A stretch of DNA of 64,000 nucleotides from Fusibacter tunisiensis (GTDB lineage: Bacteria > Bacillota > Clostridia > Peptostreptococcales > Acidaminobacteraceae). This document shows positions 52,097 to 60,872 of the stretch, one piece after another (positions within the stretch are counted from its first letter, which is position 1; each line of letters opens with the position of its first letter). A model generated the notes under the pieces. The model searched no databases, was not told the origin of the DNA, and was given only the letters and a program-made list of their open reading frames with translations. Both the position numbers and the translations under genes were made by a program. The DNA is taken from contig NZ_JAFBDT010000007.1 in assembly GCF_016908355.1 (NCBI RefSeq), positions 1 to 64,000 of the forward strand, given 5' to 3'.

Positions 52097-52435
52097 TTAT
52101 AATGTAATGATTTTAAATCCCTCTTCTAAATATTTAGCCATAGAAGGATGTCCACTCATACTTCCATCTACTGGTATCCCAACAGTTTCATTAAATTCCA
52201 AGACGCCCAGTTTAGCAGAGCAAGCCTTGCAAATACAATCAATTAATCCCTTTTCCTTTGCCTTAATATACAAAGGATTTTTTGAAGTTTCAAGGGGCTC
52301 AATGAGTTTTACAGCTTCACCTTCCATGACAATTTTTACGTCATATCCCTTTTCACTCATCTCTAAAACATTTAACAATACGTGTACAAAACACATTTGA
52401 TCGCCATTAAAAGCGAAATAAACAACTTTAGTCAT
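52097..52435 (-). CDS. DsrE/DsrF-like family protein
   Basis: A 112-residue single-domain DsrE-like protein. Start VVYFAFNGDQMCFVHVLLN and the cysteine-containing LIDCICKACSAKLG are typical; such cysteines in the family take part in sulfur relay or redox roles. The function here is unknown. The start chosen is ATG 52435 after AAGGAG; a six-residue longer reading has no ribosome binding site. It lies between the TPM and helicase genes. Confidence 0.82.
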   Translation of the reverse strand: MTKVVYFAFNGDQMCFVHVLLNVLEMSEKGYDVKIVMEGEAVKLIEPLETSKNPLYIKAKEKGLIDCICKACSAKLGVLEFNETVGIPVDGSMSGHPSMAKYLEEGFKIITL

Positions 52436-52446
52436 AACAACTCCTT

Positions 52447-53205
52447 TTACCAACCTCTCGTGCTGCCTCCGCCGCCGCTTCGGCCTCCCCCGCCACCAAA
52501 GCCACCGCCACCTGACGATCCTTTTCCGCTTCGACCGGCCATATGCACAACCATCATCGTTAAACGACCTCTATTAAATATTATATCCAATAAAACCAAA
52601 ATAGCCACTATGATTCCCAATATAATATCAAAAAACGTAATCCCTTCTTCGTCACTTCCAGTTGCTGCAGGGCTATAGAAATTACTTTTAACTTGGATAT
52701 CTTCTGAATTTAAGCCGTACTCGTCATATACTGCCTCTGATAACGCTAAATAGGTTCCCATAATGCCATCATTATACCTGGATGCCTGAAAATGTTCTAT
52801 AAGATAGTCATCTTGAATTCGACCTGTTTTACCATCTGGCAACGCCCCTTCAAGCCCATATCCGACTTCAATTCGAGCTTGTCTTTCTTCCATAGTTACT
52901 AAAAGCAGTAGCCCATTGTGTTTTTCAGAATCTCCAATACCCCAATCCAAAAAAAGACCTCGCGCATAAGACTCAATTGTCTCACCATCAAGCGATTCCA
53001 AAGTTACAACAACAATCTGGGCACCGGTCTTCTCAGCGAGTGGAACCGAAATGCCCATAATTTCTGCTTCAGTTTCTTGAGACAAAATGTCCGCAAAATC
53101 ATTGACATAAAAATTGGATGTGGCTTTAGGAAAGGTATCTGCATGCGATACAAACGGGCTTAAAACCAGTAGAATTGCCAATAATAAACCAATTTTATGC
53201 TTCAA
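52447..53205 (-). CDS. TPM domain membrane protein with Gly-rich tail
   Basis: A 252-residue TPM (YgcG)-family protein. A signal peptide (residues 1-22, ending SHADTF) is followed by the TPM domain (about 30-160; VNDFADILSQETE, GDSEKHNGLLLLVTMEERQARIEVGYGLE in part). A membrane helix follows at about 188-208. The tail is GGGG-rich with Ser/Arg and ends in Trp. Start is TTG 53205, six bases after GGAGGAG; no ATG fits. The partner LemA gene is directly upstream, the usual pairing in bacteria. The function of the pair is unsettled. Confidence 0.88.
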   Translation of the reverse strand: MKHKIGLLLAILLVLSPFVSHADTFPKATSNFYVNDFADILSQETEAEIMGISVPLAEKTGAQIVVVTLESLDGETIESYARGLFLDWGIGDSEKHNGLLLLVTMEERQARIEVGYGLEGALPDGKTGRIQDDYLIEHFQASRYNDGIMGTYLALSEAVYDEYGLNSEDIQVKSNFYSPAATGSDEEGITFFDIILGIIVAILVLLDIIFNRGRLTMMVVHMAGRSGKGSSGGGGFGGGGGRSGGGGSTRGW

Positions 53206-53214
53206 AATCTCCTC

Positions 53215-53784
53215 CTAGTTTCCAAAATCAACTTCTGGAACTGCATCAGCGCCTTCTGCCGCTTCAAAATACTCAGCCGTGTCAAATCCAAACATTCCTG
53301 CAAACAAATTCATTGGAAACTGCTTGGCAACACCATTAAACTCTCTTGCAACTGTATTGTAGTCTTGTCTTGCAAATGCAATTCTGTTTTCTGTGCCTGC
53401 TAGTTCATCAGCAAGTTGAATAAAGTTTTCATTTGATTTCAAATCTGGGTAACTCTCTGAAATTGCAAGCAATCTCGACAGGGCACCTGACAGTTCACCA
53501 TTTGCTTCAGACTTTTCGGCAACCGTCCCAGCACTCATCATAGCAGCTCTTGCGTTTGCAATGTTTTCAAAAATTTCCCGTTCCTGTGACGCAAACCCTT
53601 TAACGGTTTCCACCAAGTTTGGAATCAAATCGTTTCTCCTTTGCAATTGGTTGTCAATTTCACTCATCTGCATAGACACATTTTCATTAAGCTGAACCAA
53701 AGTATTATACTTAGAAATCAAGGTTCCAGCAAATGCAACAACAATCACAACTACAATTAATAATGCAATCAATCCTTTTTTCAT
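53215..53784 (-). CDS. lemA: LemA family protein (second copy)
   Basis: A 189-residue LemA protein: N-terminal membrane helix (3-24), then RNDLIPNLVETVKGFASQ, SESYPDLKSNENF and FPMNLFAGMFGF. It matches the copy at 2847-3395 in structure but is clearly diverged, and its partner is a TPM protein rather than DUF2207. Its stop codon overlaps the ribosome binding site of the TPM gene. ATG 53784 follows AGAGGTG, with TATACT upstream as a probable -10. Confidence 0.93.
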   Translation of the reverse strand: MKKGLIALLIVVVIVVAFAGTLISKYNTLVQLNENVSMQMSEIDNQLQRRNDLIPNLVETVKGFASQEREIFENIANARAAMMSAGTVAEKSEANGELSGALSRLLAISESYPDLKSNENFIQLADELAGTENRIAFARQDYNTVAREFNGVAKQFPMNLFAGMFGFDTAEYFEAAEGADAVPEVDFGN

Positions 53785-53857
53785 AAGACACCTCTTTCAT
53801 AGTTTCCTACAGTATACCGTATAAAAGTTAAAAAACCATTAAAGAACTCAAAAAAAA

Positions 53858-53878
53858 GCCGTCTATTTTTTAGACGGC
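53858..53878 (-). terminator. Terminator of the second molybdenum-hydroxylase operon
   Basis: A perfect stem GCCGTCTA (53858-53865) / TAGACGGC (53871-53878) has loop TTTTT. On the minus strand it is followed by TTTTTTTGAG. It closes the operon that enters the window at 64000. Confidence 0.9.
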
Positions 53879-53889
53879 CCAGTACCTAC

Positions 53890-56178
53890 TTATTTCTTCA
53901 TTGCACGATACAAAACCTCACTGGTTATCGGTAAAGATCGAATTCTAATGCCAGTTGCATTAAAGATAGCATTTGCAATAGCTGCTGGTGGGGTGTCAAT
54001 TCCAATTTCTCCAACAGATTTAGCACCATAAGGTCCTGAAGGTTCATAGCTCTCCACAAAAGAAACCGTCATCGGACCAACATCCATTCGGGTTGGAACT
54101 TTGTAAGTTAAAAACGAGTTGTTAAACAGCCTGCCATTATCTAGGTAATCCGCCTCTTCATAAAGGGTCATGCCTATCCCTTGTAAAAGTGCGCCCTCTA
54201 CCTGTATTCTTGATAAATTTGGGTTAATTGGGACGCCACAATCCACATAAGCGTCATAACGAACCACTTCAATTATTCCAGTTCTCAAATCCACTTCAAC
54301 TTCAGCTGCACCGGCCATATATGGCGGTGGTGATTTTTCACCAACAAATGAACCCGTTGCAACAAGTTGTTCCTGACTATGTGAATAATAAAGCTCGGTG
54401 GCAAATTCAGAAAATGATTTCTTTGCACCATCCACAAGTAAATATGCACCTTCGTAAGTGACTTCTTTTGCCTGATACCTTTGTTTTGCTTTCTCTTCAA
54501 TTGTCTTAATCATGTTTTCCGCTGCTTTTTTTACCCCATTTCCAGAAACATAAGTGGTACTTGATGCGTAGGCGCCTTTATCAAATGGGGCTAAATCCGT
54601 ATCTGATGAATAAATGACAATCTGATCCACAGGAACTTTTAAGGTCTCTGCTGCAATTTGTGCCAATACCGTATCAGAACCTGTCCCTATATCTGTTGCA
54701 CCAACTGTTAGATTGAAAAAACCCCCATCATTTAGTTTCAAAACAGCAGCGCCCATATCAATACATGGAATTCCAGATCCTTGCATGGCTAGAGCTAGGC
54801 CAACACCTCTTACCCGGTGCGGTGAAATCATCTTTTTGGGGTATTTTTCTTGCCAATTAATAGAGTCTTTAACACGGTGCAAGCACGTTTCCAACTTACA
54901 AGACTCTATAATCATTTCAACACCTTCAGTTCCCTCACCCATTTTTTTGAAAACATCAGAAGTTTCACCTTCATGAATGATATTTTTCAGTCTCAAGGCC
55001 AAAGGGTCCATGTCAAGGCGATGGGCTAATTCATCCAAAATAGATTCAAGGGCAAAATTTCCTTGGATTGCACCATACCCCCTATAAGCGCCCGCAGGCG
55101 AGGTGTTTGTGTAGACCACTTCACCTTTAAAGGCTACCGACTCTACCTTATTGTACATTGGCAGTGTCTTTGCGCCAGCTACCATTAAGACGGTTAATGC
55201 ATGTTCTCCATAGGCTCCAGTATTTGATAAAACCTCCATGTTTAAGGCTTTTATAGTGCCGTCCTTCATAGCACCCACTGTCATATCAATCCGCATTGGA
55301 TGCCGGGTATAAGTGGATTCAAAGACTTCACGGCGGGTGTAAACCATTTTTGAAGGTTTTCCTGTTTTTAAAGTAACAAGTCCAGCATAGATTTCGCCAT
55401 GTATGCCCTGCTTACCCCCAAAGCCGCCGCCAACTCGAGGTTTGATTACTCTAATTCGAGATAAAGGAATTCCAATAGCTTTAGAAACAATCCTTCTAAT
55501 ATGATAATGCGCCTGTGTCGAAGTGACTAAAGTTAATCTGTCTTGCACATCCATATAGGCAACGACAGCATGTGGCTCTGACATAGCATGTGCCTGAGCT
55601 TGAGTGTAATAGCGTTCTTTGATAACAACATCACATTTAGAAACCACCTCATCCATGTCCCCAATCATCATTTCATAGGACGCCGCTAGATTTCTAGATG
55701 CATCATGTCCTATTGGAAACATGGATTTGGTATAATTCCCTTCATGTAATAAAACAGGGTTGTCCAATGCGTGCTCATACTCTAAAATGGGTTCTTTTAT
55801 TTCATAATCTACTTTAATTTTTTCTAATGCTAAATCTACAACTTGTTCGGTGGTGCCGGCTACTATAGCGACGGCATCACCGACATATCGAACCGTCCGG
55901 TCTAGGATTCTCGCATCATAAGGAGATGGTTCTGGAAATCCTTGCCCTGCTCTTGTAAATAGAGCTTCAGGCACATTTTCATAGGTGAAGATGCACTTTA
56001 TTTCCGGCATTGCCAATGCCTGTTCCACTTTTATTGATTTTATAGTGGCGTGTGGATATGGACTTCTTAAAACTTTCACAATTAGAGCATCTCTAGGGGC
56101 AAAATCGTCTGTAAATGCTGGTTTCCCCTGGATTAAGCCTTTTCCATCAACTTTGGGTATAGATGTATTGACACGCAC
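53890..56178 (-). CDS. Xanthine dehydrogenase-type molybdenum subunit (set 2)
   Basis: A 762-residue molybdopterin-binding subunit. GGGFGGKQGIHGE is the cofactor loop, GAYRGYGAIQGNFALES the active-site region, GATDIGTGSDT a further cofactor contact, and GAKSVGEIGIDT carries the catalytic Glu. It is distinct from the set 1 subunit at these sites, so the substrates may differ. It starts at GTG 56178 with the preceding gene's stop overlapping as TAGTG and GGGAGGTGG upstream. It is last in the long operon and lies next to ring-opening hydrolases, so a purine or related heterocycle is likely. Confidence 0.92.
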   Translation of the reverse strand: MRVNTSIPKVDGKGLIQGKPAFTDDFAPRDALIVKVLRSPYPHATIKSIKVEQALAMPEIKCIFTYENVPEALFTRAGQGFPEPSPYDARILDRTVRYVGDAVAIVAGTTEQVVDLALEKIKVDYEIKEPILEYEHALDNPVLLHEGNYTKSMFPIGHDASRNLAASYEMMIGDMDEVVSKCDVVIKERYYTQAQAHAMSEPHAVVAYMDVQDRLTLVTSTQAHYHIRRIVSKAIGIPLSRIRVIKPRVGGGFGGKQGIHGEIYAGLVTLKTGKPSKMVYTRREVFESTYTRHPMRIDMTVGAMKDGTIKALNMEVLSNTGAYGEHALTVLMVAGAKTLPMYNKVESVAFKGEVVYTNTSPAGAYRGYGAIQGNFALESILDELAHRLDMDPLALRLKNIIHEGETSDVFKKMGEGTEGVEMIIESCKLETCLHRVKDSINWQEKYPKKMISPHRVRGVGLALAMQGSGIPCIDMGAAVLKLNDGGFFNLTVGATDIGTGSDTVLAQIAAETLKVPVDQIVIYSSDTDLAPFDKGAYASSTTYVSGNGVKKAAENMIKTIEEKAKQRYQAKEVTYEGAYLLVDGAKKSFSEFATELYYSHSQEQLVATGSFVGEKSPPPYMAGAAEVEVDLRTGIIEVVRYDAYVDCGVPINPNLSRIQVEGALLQGIGMTLYEEADYLDNGRLFNNSFLTYKVPTRMDVGPMTVSFVESYEPSGPYGAKSVGEIGIDTPPAAIANAIFNATGIRIRSLPITSEVLYRAMKK

Positions 56179-56630
56179 TATTTTCCACCTCCCATAAAGG
56201 CTTCAATTGCTCGGTGCTGTCCTTCATAGCCAGAGCATCTGCACATATTTCCCGCCAAATAGTGTTTTACAGTCTCAATATCTGGATGTGGGTTTTCGTT
56301 AAAAAGTGCTATAAGACTCATCATATGCCCGGGTGTGCAAAAACCACATTGTTCAACGCCTTCAGCCATAAAAAAATTGCCAATTTCTTCTGCTTGCTTA
56401 GAAACGCCCTCTAAAGTTGTTATGTTTCGACGGTTTGCCCTGACAGTCAAAAAGGCACAAGAAGGCACCAATTTGCCATCAACCAAAATATTGCAAACGC
56501 CACATGAAGCAGTATCACACCCGCGTTTAACACTTTTAAATCCCAACTTTCGCAATGTATCTAGAAGTACTTCGTCCGGTTCTGCTGAAAACCCATAATG
56601 ATCGCCATTTATGATTAATGTAACTTCCAT
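56178..56630 (-). CDS. Xanthine dehydrogenase-type [2Fe-2S] subunit (set 2)
   Basis: A 150-residue iron-sulfur subunit. Cluster ligands: GCDTASCGVCNILVDG plus SC, then CGFCTPGHM and MCRCSGYEG. It links the molybdenum and FAD subunits. Both ends are coupled, with TAATG after the FAD gene and TAGTG before the molybdenum gene. The gene order FAD, FeS, Mo differs from set 1 (Mo, FAD, FeS). Confidence 0.93.
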   Translation of the reverse strand: MEVTLIINGDHYGFSAEPDEVLLDTLRKLGFKSVKRGCDTASCGVCNILVDGKLVPSCAFLTVRANRRNITTLEGVSKQAEEIGNFFMAEGVEQCGFCTPGHMMSLIALFNENPHPDIETVKHYLAGNMCRCSGYEGQHRAIEAFMGGGK

Positions 56631-57361
56631 TACATGCCTCCTTCCATGATATCTTCCAATAATGCAGCTGCTAATTGCTTTCTATACTCTGCAGAAGCTC
56701 TTCGATCTGAACTAAATTCAAAAGCCTCAAGCGCCAACGTTTGTCTATTCATTTCATCATAGGTCCATTTTTTTGCACGTCCAGGCCTTGCACCAATAGC
56801 GACGGTATAACTTTCACGCTTGACGACACCCACAGCAACAGTTGGAAAATCTGTGTATGTTTTTCTGAATGACTTATAATCTGAAGCCTCTGGCATTTCG
56901 AAGAAAACTTCCAACAAGATGTCTTCACCTTCCAAGCCATGATCTAAAAAAGATTGAAGTGTCATTTCACCGTGATAATGAAACTTAAGCTTTGCATCTA
57001 ATGCCAACAAACAACATGCCACATCTGAAAACGGATAACGCCCCATAATGGAGCCGCCCACAGTTGCCATATTTCGAACGGCTACACCCGCAACTTGTCT
57101 GGTCCCTTTTTTCAATATATCAGGTAAATCCTGAGAGGTTTCCAAACACCTAAGTGGTGTCATGGCTCCAATTGTGACAAGACCTCCAGCGCTTGATATC
57201 CCATCAAGCCCAAGATGCCCCAAGTCAATAACCAAAGGTAAAGTTCTATGCTGTAATCTTAAAAACATTCCCCCTGCCATGATAACTGCGCCTTTCGTTT
57301 CTACCAATCGCTCATATGCTTCATTTAAATCATTTGGCTGAATATATCGTGTTATTCTCAT
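56630..57361 (-). CDS. Xanthine dehydrogenase-type FAD subunit (set 2)
   Basis: A 243-residue FAD-binding subunit, short for the family. FAD-binding segments are AVIMAGGMFLRLQHR near residue 27 and MATVGGSIMGRYPFSDVACC near residue 97. It lies first of the three set 2 subunit genes, 14 bases after the threonine-synthase-like gene. ATG 57361 follows AGAGGTGG. Confidence 0.9.
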   Translation of the reverse strand: MRITRYIQPNDLNEAYERLVETKGAVIMAGGMFLRLQHRTLPLVIDLGHLGLDGISSAGGLVTIGAMTPLRCLETSQDLPDILKKGTRQVAGVAVRNMATVGGSIMGRYPFSDVACCLLALDAKLKFHYHGEMTLQSFLDHGLEGEDILLEVFFEMPEASDYKSFRKTYTDFPTVAVGVVKRESYTVAIGARPGRAKKWTYDEMNRQTLALEAFEFSSDRRASAEYRKQLAAALLEDIMEGGM

Positions 57362-57374
57362 ACGCCACCTCTCA

Positions 57375-58562
57375 TCATATTTTTAACGCCTCTTCAGGAG
57401 ACAAGGCTTTTGGAAGTGTCACTTTTAAATGCGATGGATCTTTTAAGCCATTCCCTGTGACCACCAATACAACTGAGTGCCCGTTACGAATTTCTCCAGA
57501 GGCCAACATTTTTTTAAGACCAGCAAAAGGAACAGCACCTGCAGGTTCTGCAAAAACACCAGTTGTCGTTGTCATCTCCAAAATTGAATCTTGTATCTCC
57601 GAATCTGTAACGGCAATAAACGCACCACCATTCCGGGCCATATAGGTACAAGCTTTAATAACATCTCTTGGATTTCCTACCGAAATACTGTCTGCAAGTG
57701 TTCTCGCTGGCAAAACTTGAGGTTTAAACGGCGCCCCTTTTTCATATACCGTTTTAATGGCAGCAGCCCCTGCCGCTTGAACACCGATGACTTTGGGCGT
57801 TCTGTCCACAAGCCCTAGCTTCATAAACTCTTCAAAGCCTTTAATTAGACCACTTATAACCGTTCCATCCCCAACACTAACAAACACATAATCCGGTACC
57901 TTATAGTCATTTTGAATTAAAATTTCAAAAGCGCCTGTTTTTTTACCTTCAGTCAAATAGGGATTGATTGCAGAATTCCGACAATACCACCCCTTCTTAA
58001 ACCCCACTTTCATAGAAATATCAAATGCAGTGTCATAAGTGTCTTCTATCAAATGCACCTGTGCACCGGCTGCAATAAGTTGAGCCAACTTTCCTTTAGG
58101 CGCTGAAGCCGGAACAAAAATTACAGTTTTCAATCGGGTATGTGCCGATAAAATTGCCAGCGAAGATGCAGCATTCCCTGTTGATGCACAATAAATTGTG
58201 TTTGCATTTTGCTCAAGTGCCATATGAATTGCAATAATACTGGCACGATCTTTATAAGACCCTGATAAAGAGACCCCATCAAATTTAATCTGCAATTTTT
58301 CCAAGCCCAACACATTGGAAAATGTCAGCAAGGGTGTTCCGCCCACTGCAGAATCAATGGGGGTATGCCCCTTTACTGGCAGCAACTCTTTAAATTGAAA
58401 TAAGGTGCCAGTTTTAGAATACATCGCCTGATTAACCGATATTGACTCATAATCATATACGACTTCCAGCGTTCCGAAAAGCGGGCCACAAGTTTCACAA
58501 GTATAGACCCCCGGTTCAGGACGATAGGTTTTTTGACAGGTAATACACCGTAATTCCATCAT
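57375..58562 (-). CDS. Threonine synthase-like PLP enzyme (fold type II)
   Basis: A 395-residue PLP enzyme resembling threonine synthase. An N-terminal zinc ribbon (CITCQKTY, CETCGPLFG) precedes the catalytic fold, with the Schiff-base Lys in SGSYKDRAS (SFKDRG is normal) and GNAASSLAI binding phosphate. No thrA or thrB is nearby. It sits in a catabolic operon between the DHOD-like and FAD-subunit genes and overlaps the former (ATGA). It is more likely to eliminate ammonia from an amino acid such as diaminopropionate, serine or threonine than to make threonine. This is inference from context. Confidence 0.8.
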   Translation of the reverse strand: MMELRCITCQKTYRPEPGVYTCETCGPLFGTLEVVYDYESISVNQAMYSKTGTLFQFKELLPVKGHTPIDSAVGGTPLLTFSNVLGLEKLQIKFDGVSLSGSYKDRASIIAIHMALEQNANTIYCASTGNAASSLAILSAHTRLKTVIFVPASAPKGKLAQLIAAGAQVHLIEDTYDTAFDISMKVGFKKGWYCRNSAINPYLTEGKKTGAFEILIQNDYKVPDYVFVSVGDGTVISGLIKGFEEFMKLGLVDRTPKVIGVQAAGAAAIKTVYEKGAPFKPQVLPARTLADSISVGNPRDVIKACTYMARNGGAFIAVTDSEIQDSILEMTTTTGVFAEPAGAVPFAGLKKMLASGEIRNGHSVVLVVTGNGLKDPSHLKVTLPKALSPEEALKI

Positions 58563-59632
58563 ACAAGCACCTCAGAAATAGCACCAACAGGACAAAGTGA
58601 TTGACATAGACCGCACCGAATACACCGTGATTGATCTAAAATAGGTTTTGGCCCTTTTCCATAAGCTTCAAAAGGACAACTTCTAATACAAATGCCACAC
58701 GCTGTGCATTTTTCAGGATCGACTTTAGGAAAATTTCCCTTCCCGGAAGGTGTCAATTTAAGCCCCCCATGTCTAAGCGCATAAATTGACTCTATGCCAT
58801 ATCGATTCATAGCAGGAATCAAGTCTTCAACGATTTTTTCATACTGTTTACGGCCATATAAAAGGGCCCCAGATAGCATCTGTACCAAATCCGCCCCTGC
58901 AAGGATCATTTCCAATACATCCTCAGCTGACGCAACACCACCACAGGCAATAATAGGAACTTCTGGAAACTGAGCCCGTATCCGCGCAACACGTCTTAAT
59001 GCAAATGGCTTAATTGCTGGCCCAGAAACCCAGCTGTCACCAAATTCATTTCCAATGAGTAAAGAACGGGTCTTTAAATCTACAACTGCACCCGGTCCAA
59101 ATGAATTAAAAGCCACAATCCCAGCACCACCTGCTGCCAACACGGTTTCCACAAACTCAAATTCAGCAGTTACTTGGGGACTCATTTTTATAAAAACTGG
59201 TTTATCTGTATGAGATACAATCCCACGAACCACATCTAAAAGTTCTGCTTTATTATAATGGGTACTCACCTCAAAAAAATCAGCATATGGGTGAAGGGCA
59301 GGTACGATTTTCCTAAAATCGTCGGCAGTATAGCCAACACTTATTCCAAGCGGTTTTGTCTTTTGTTCTGTTAAAATGGGCAATATCTTAAGCCAATGCG
59401 CCAAAGAGTATTCACTCCATAATTCCGTATTGAATATCATTTGCTTCCGTGCGACTATACAAGGTTTCTTTACCTTGGCCCCCTCAACAGAGATTGTTTT
59501 GGTAACCAATCCACCAAGTGACAACTGATTCAAACTCAGCAGATTGTCTAAGCCTTCAACAATAGGTCCAGAGGCGGGTAAAAGTGGGTTATCAAAAACC
59601 ATGCCCTTCAGTTTTACTTCCGTTCTACACAT
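58559..59632 (-). CDS. Dihydroorotate dehydrogenase-like flavoprotein with two [4Fe-4S] motifs
   Basis: A 357-residue protein. A DHOD/PreA-type FMN TIM barrel covers about 1-290 (NPLLPASGP near the start, FIKMSPQ, IIACGGVASAEDVLEMILAGADLVQM). The C-terminal ferredoxin domain has two clusters: CTACGICIRSCPF and CIRCGLCQSLCPV. This is the layout of PreA, which reduces pyrimidine rings. In this operon it may reduce a purine-derived ring, a role given to the larger YgfK in other clusters (inference). No second PreT-type subunit is seen. ATG 59632; the start overlaps the amidohydrolase end by eight bases. Confidence 0.87.
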   Translation of the reverse strand: MCRTEVKLKGMVFDNPLLPASGPIVEGLDNLLSLNQLSLGGLVTKTISVEGAKVKKPCIVARKQMIFNTELWSEYSLAHWLKILPILTEQKTKPLGISVGYTADDFRKIVPALHPYADFFEVSTHYNKAELLDVVRGIVSHTDKPVFIKMSPQVTAEFEFVETVLAAGGAGIVAFNSFGPGAVVDLKTRSLLIGNEFGDSWVSGPAIKPFALRRVARIRAQFPEVPIIACGGVASAEDVLEMILAGADLVQMLSGALLYGRKQYEKIVEDLIPAMNRYGIESIYALRHGGLKLTPSGKGNFPKVDPEKCTACGICIRSCPFEAYGKGPKPILDQSRCIRCGLCQSLCPVGAISEVLV

Positions 59633-60872
59633 GTTTGCCTCCCAACTTATCCCAAATTACATGCACCGCATTTTTTGATGCCTCTAAATAACTATGGGTC
59701 AACCTGCCCTTGTCTACAATTTGATTGCCATTGACCCAGGCCTTTTGGACATCCATTTTTTCAAAAACGCCATAGAGCAAATGCGCGAAAATAGACTCTG
59801 AATCAATAGGGGTTGCCGGATTATAGTTTACTAAAATAAGATCCATCCGATATCCTGTTTTAAATCGACCAGTTTTTCGTCCCGTGACCCTTTCATAGTA
59901 TAGGTAAGACTTCTCAATGGCATTTCTCAAGAAGTCAGGTGAAAGGCCTCCCAGTTGGTTGTTTGCCAAATAATAAATCCAAAGCCAACTGTTGGCGACA
60001 TCTGTACCAAGACCATCTGTTCCGGCTAAAATTTGAATATCGTTCTCAATAAGTTCTTTAAAATCAACGGTTCCTACGCCATTATTTAGATTACTCTTTG
60101 GCGCAAGTGCCAAGACACATTCATGGTCTCGAATCCGTTGATAATCCGCGTGACTTAAATGGACACCATGTACCAATAAGCTGTCTGGCTTCAGGAGTCC
60201 ATGCCTATTTAGTCTTTGAATGGGTGTTTCTGTGTACCGGTTTTGGTCATCAATGCTTTCAGAAACATGAACATGAATGAGCCCCCCATTCAATCTGGAC
60301 CGGACGGCCCCCAAAGTTTTGTCACTAAGTGTCATTGAAGCATGCAGACCAAAATACGGCTGTCCTTTTCTAATAAAATTTTCATTTTCTGTTAAACACG
60401 CCTCAACTTGGTAACGATCACTTGTTTCAAAACAGGTTGTTCCATAGACACCAACTTCATCAAAACCACGCTTCACGGACTCGAGCGCCCCTTTAATTGC
60501 ACCACTTGCGTTGTGGTCAACGATCCCTAAAACCCCATCTTGCGCCGAACATGCCCCATAGTAAATTGCAGAATGATACAAGTCCTCACACTCTAGAATG
60601 CGATCCATCCGCCACCAAATTTGCTCTAAAATATCTGTAAACGATTTGGGACTTGCTTTAAAATCAAATCCAGTTGCAAATACTGAATATGCATGCGTAT
60701 GAAAATTAATAAATCCCGGTAAAATAAGCATTCCTTTTGCATCAATTATTGAATCCGCCCCTTTAAAATTTTCCATTGGGCCGACTTCTTGTATTGTTTC
60801 CTCAAAACAAACGTAGCCACTTTCTATATAAGTCACATAATCATATAGCCTAGCATTAATAATGGCCGTCAT
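59625..60872 (-). CDS. ssnA: SsnA-type amidohydrolase (chlorohydrolase/deaminase superfamily)
   Basis: A 415-residue amidohydrolase. The metal-binding HxH lies in INFHTHAYSV; LIHVHVSES, LLVHGVHLSHADY and AGTDGLGTDVANSW supply later ligands. It matches the SsnA/guanine-deaminase-like branch that removes amino groups or opens purine-derived rings. SsnA belongs to the purine cluster with ygeW and hydA in E. coli. The GGGGGAT ribosome binding site and ATG 60872 lie within the end of the hydantoinase gene (17-base overlap). Confidence 0.82.
   Translation of the reverse strand: MTAIINARLYDYVTYIESGYVCFEETIQEVGPMENFKGADSIIDAKGMLILPGFINFHTHAYSVFATGFDFKASPKSFTDILEQIWWRMDRILECEDLYHSAIYYGACSAQDGVLGIVDHNASGAIKGALESVKRGFDEVGVYGTTCFETSDRYQVEACLTENENFIRKGQPYFGLHASMTLSDKTLGAVRSRLNGGLIHVHVSESIDDQNRYTETPIQRLNRHGLLKPDSLLVHGVHLSHADYQRIRDHECVLALAPKSNLNNGVGTVDFKELIENDIQILAGTDGLGTDVANSWLWIYYLANNQLGGLSPDFLRNAIEKSYLYYERVTGRKTGRFKTGYRMDLILVNYNPATPIDSESIFAHLLYGVFEKMDVQKAWVNGNQIVDKGRLTHSYLEASKNAVHVIWDKLGGKHV

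Noticed and set aside
52382-52678. Proline-rich ORF on the plus strand
   Set aside because: It is the reverse strand of the Gly-rich tail of the TPM protein; no ribosome binding site or other support.
57375-58562. Biosynthetic threonine synthase
   Set aside because: No threonine pathway genes nearby, an altered PLP-lysine motif, and tight coupling to catabolic genes; kept as threonine-synthase-like only.
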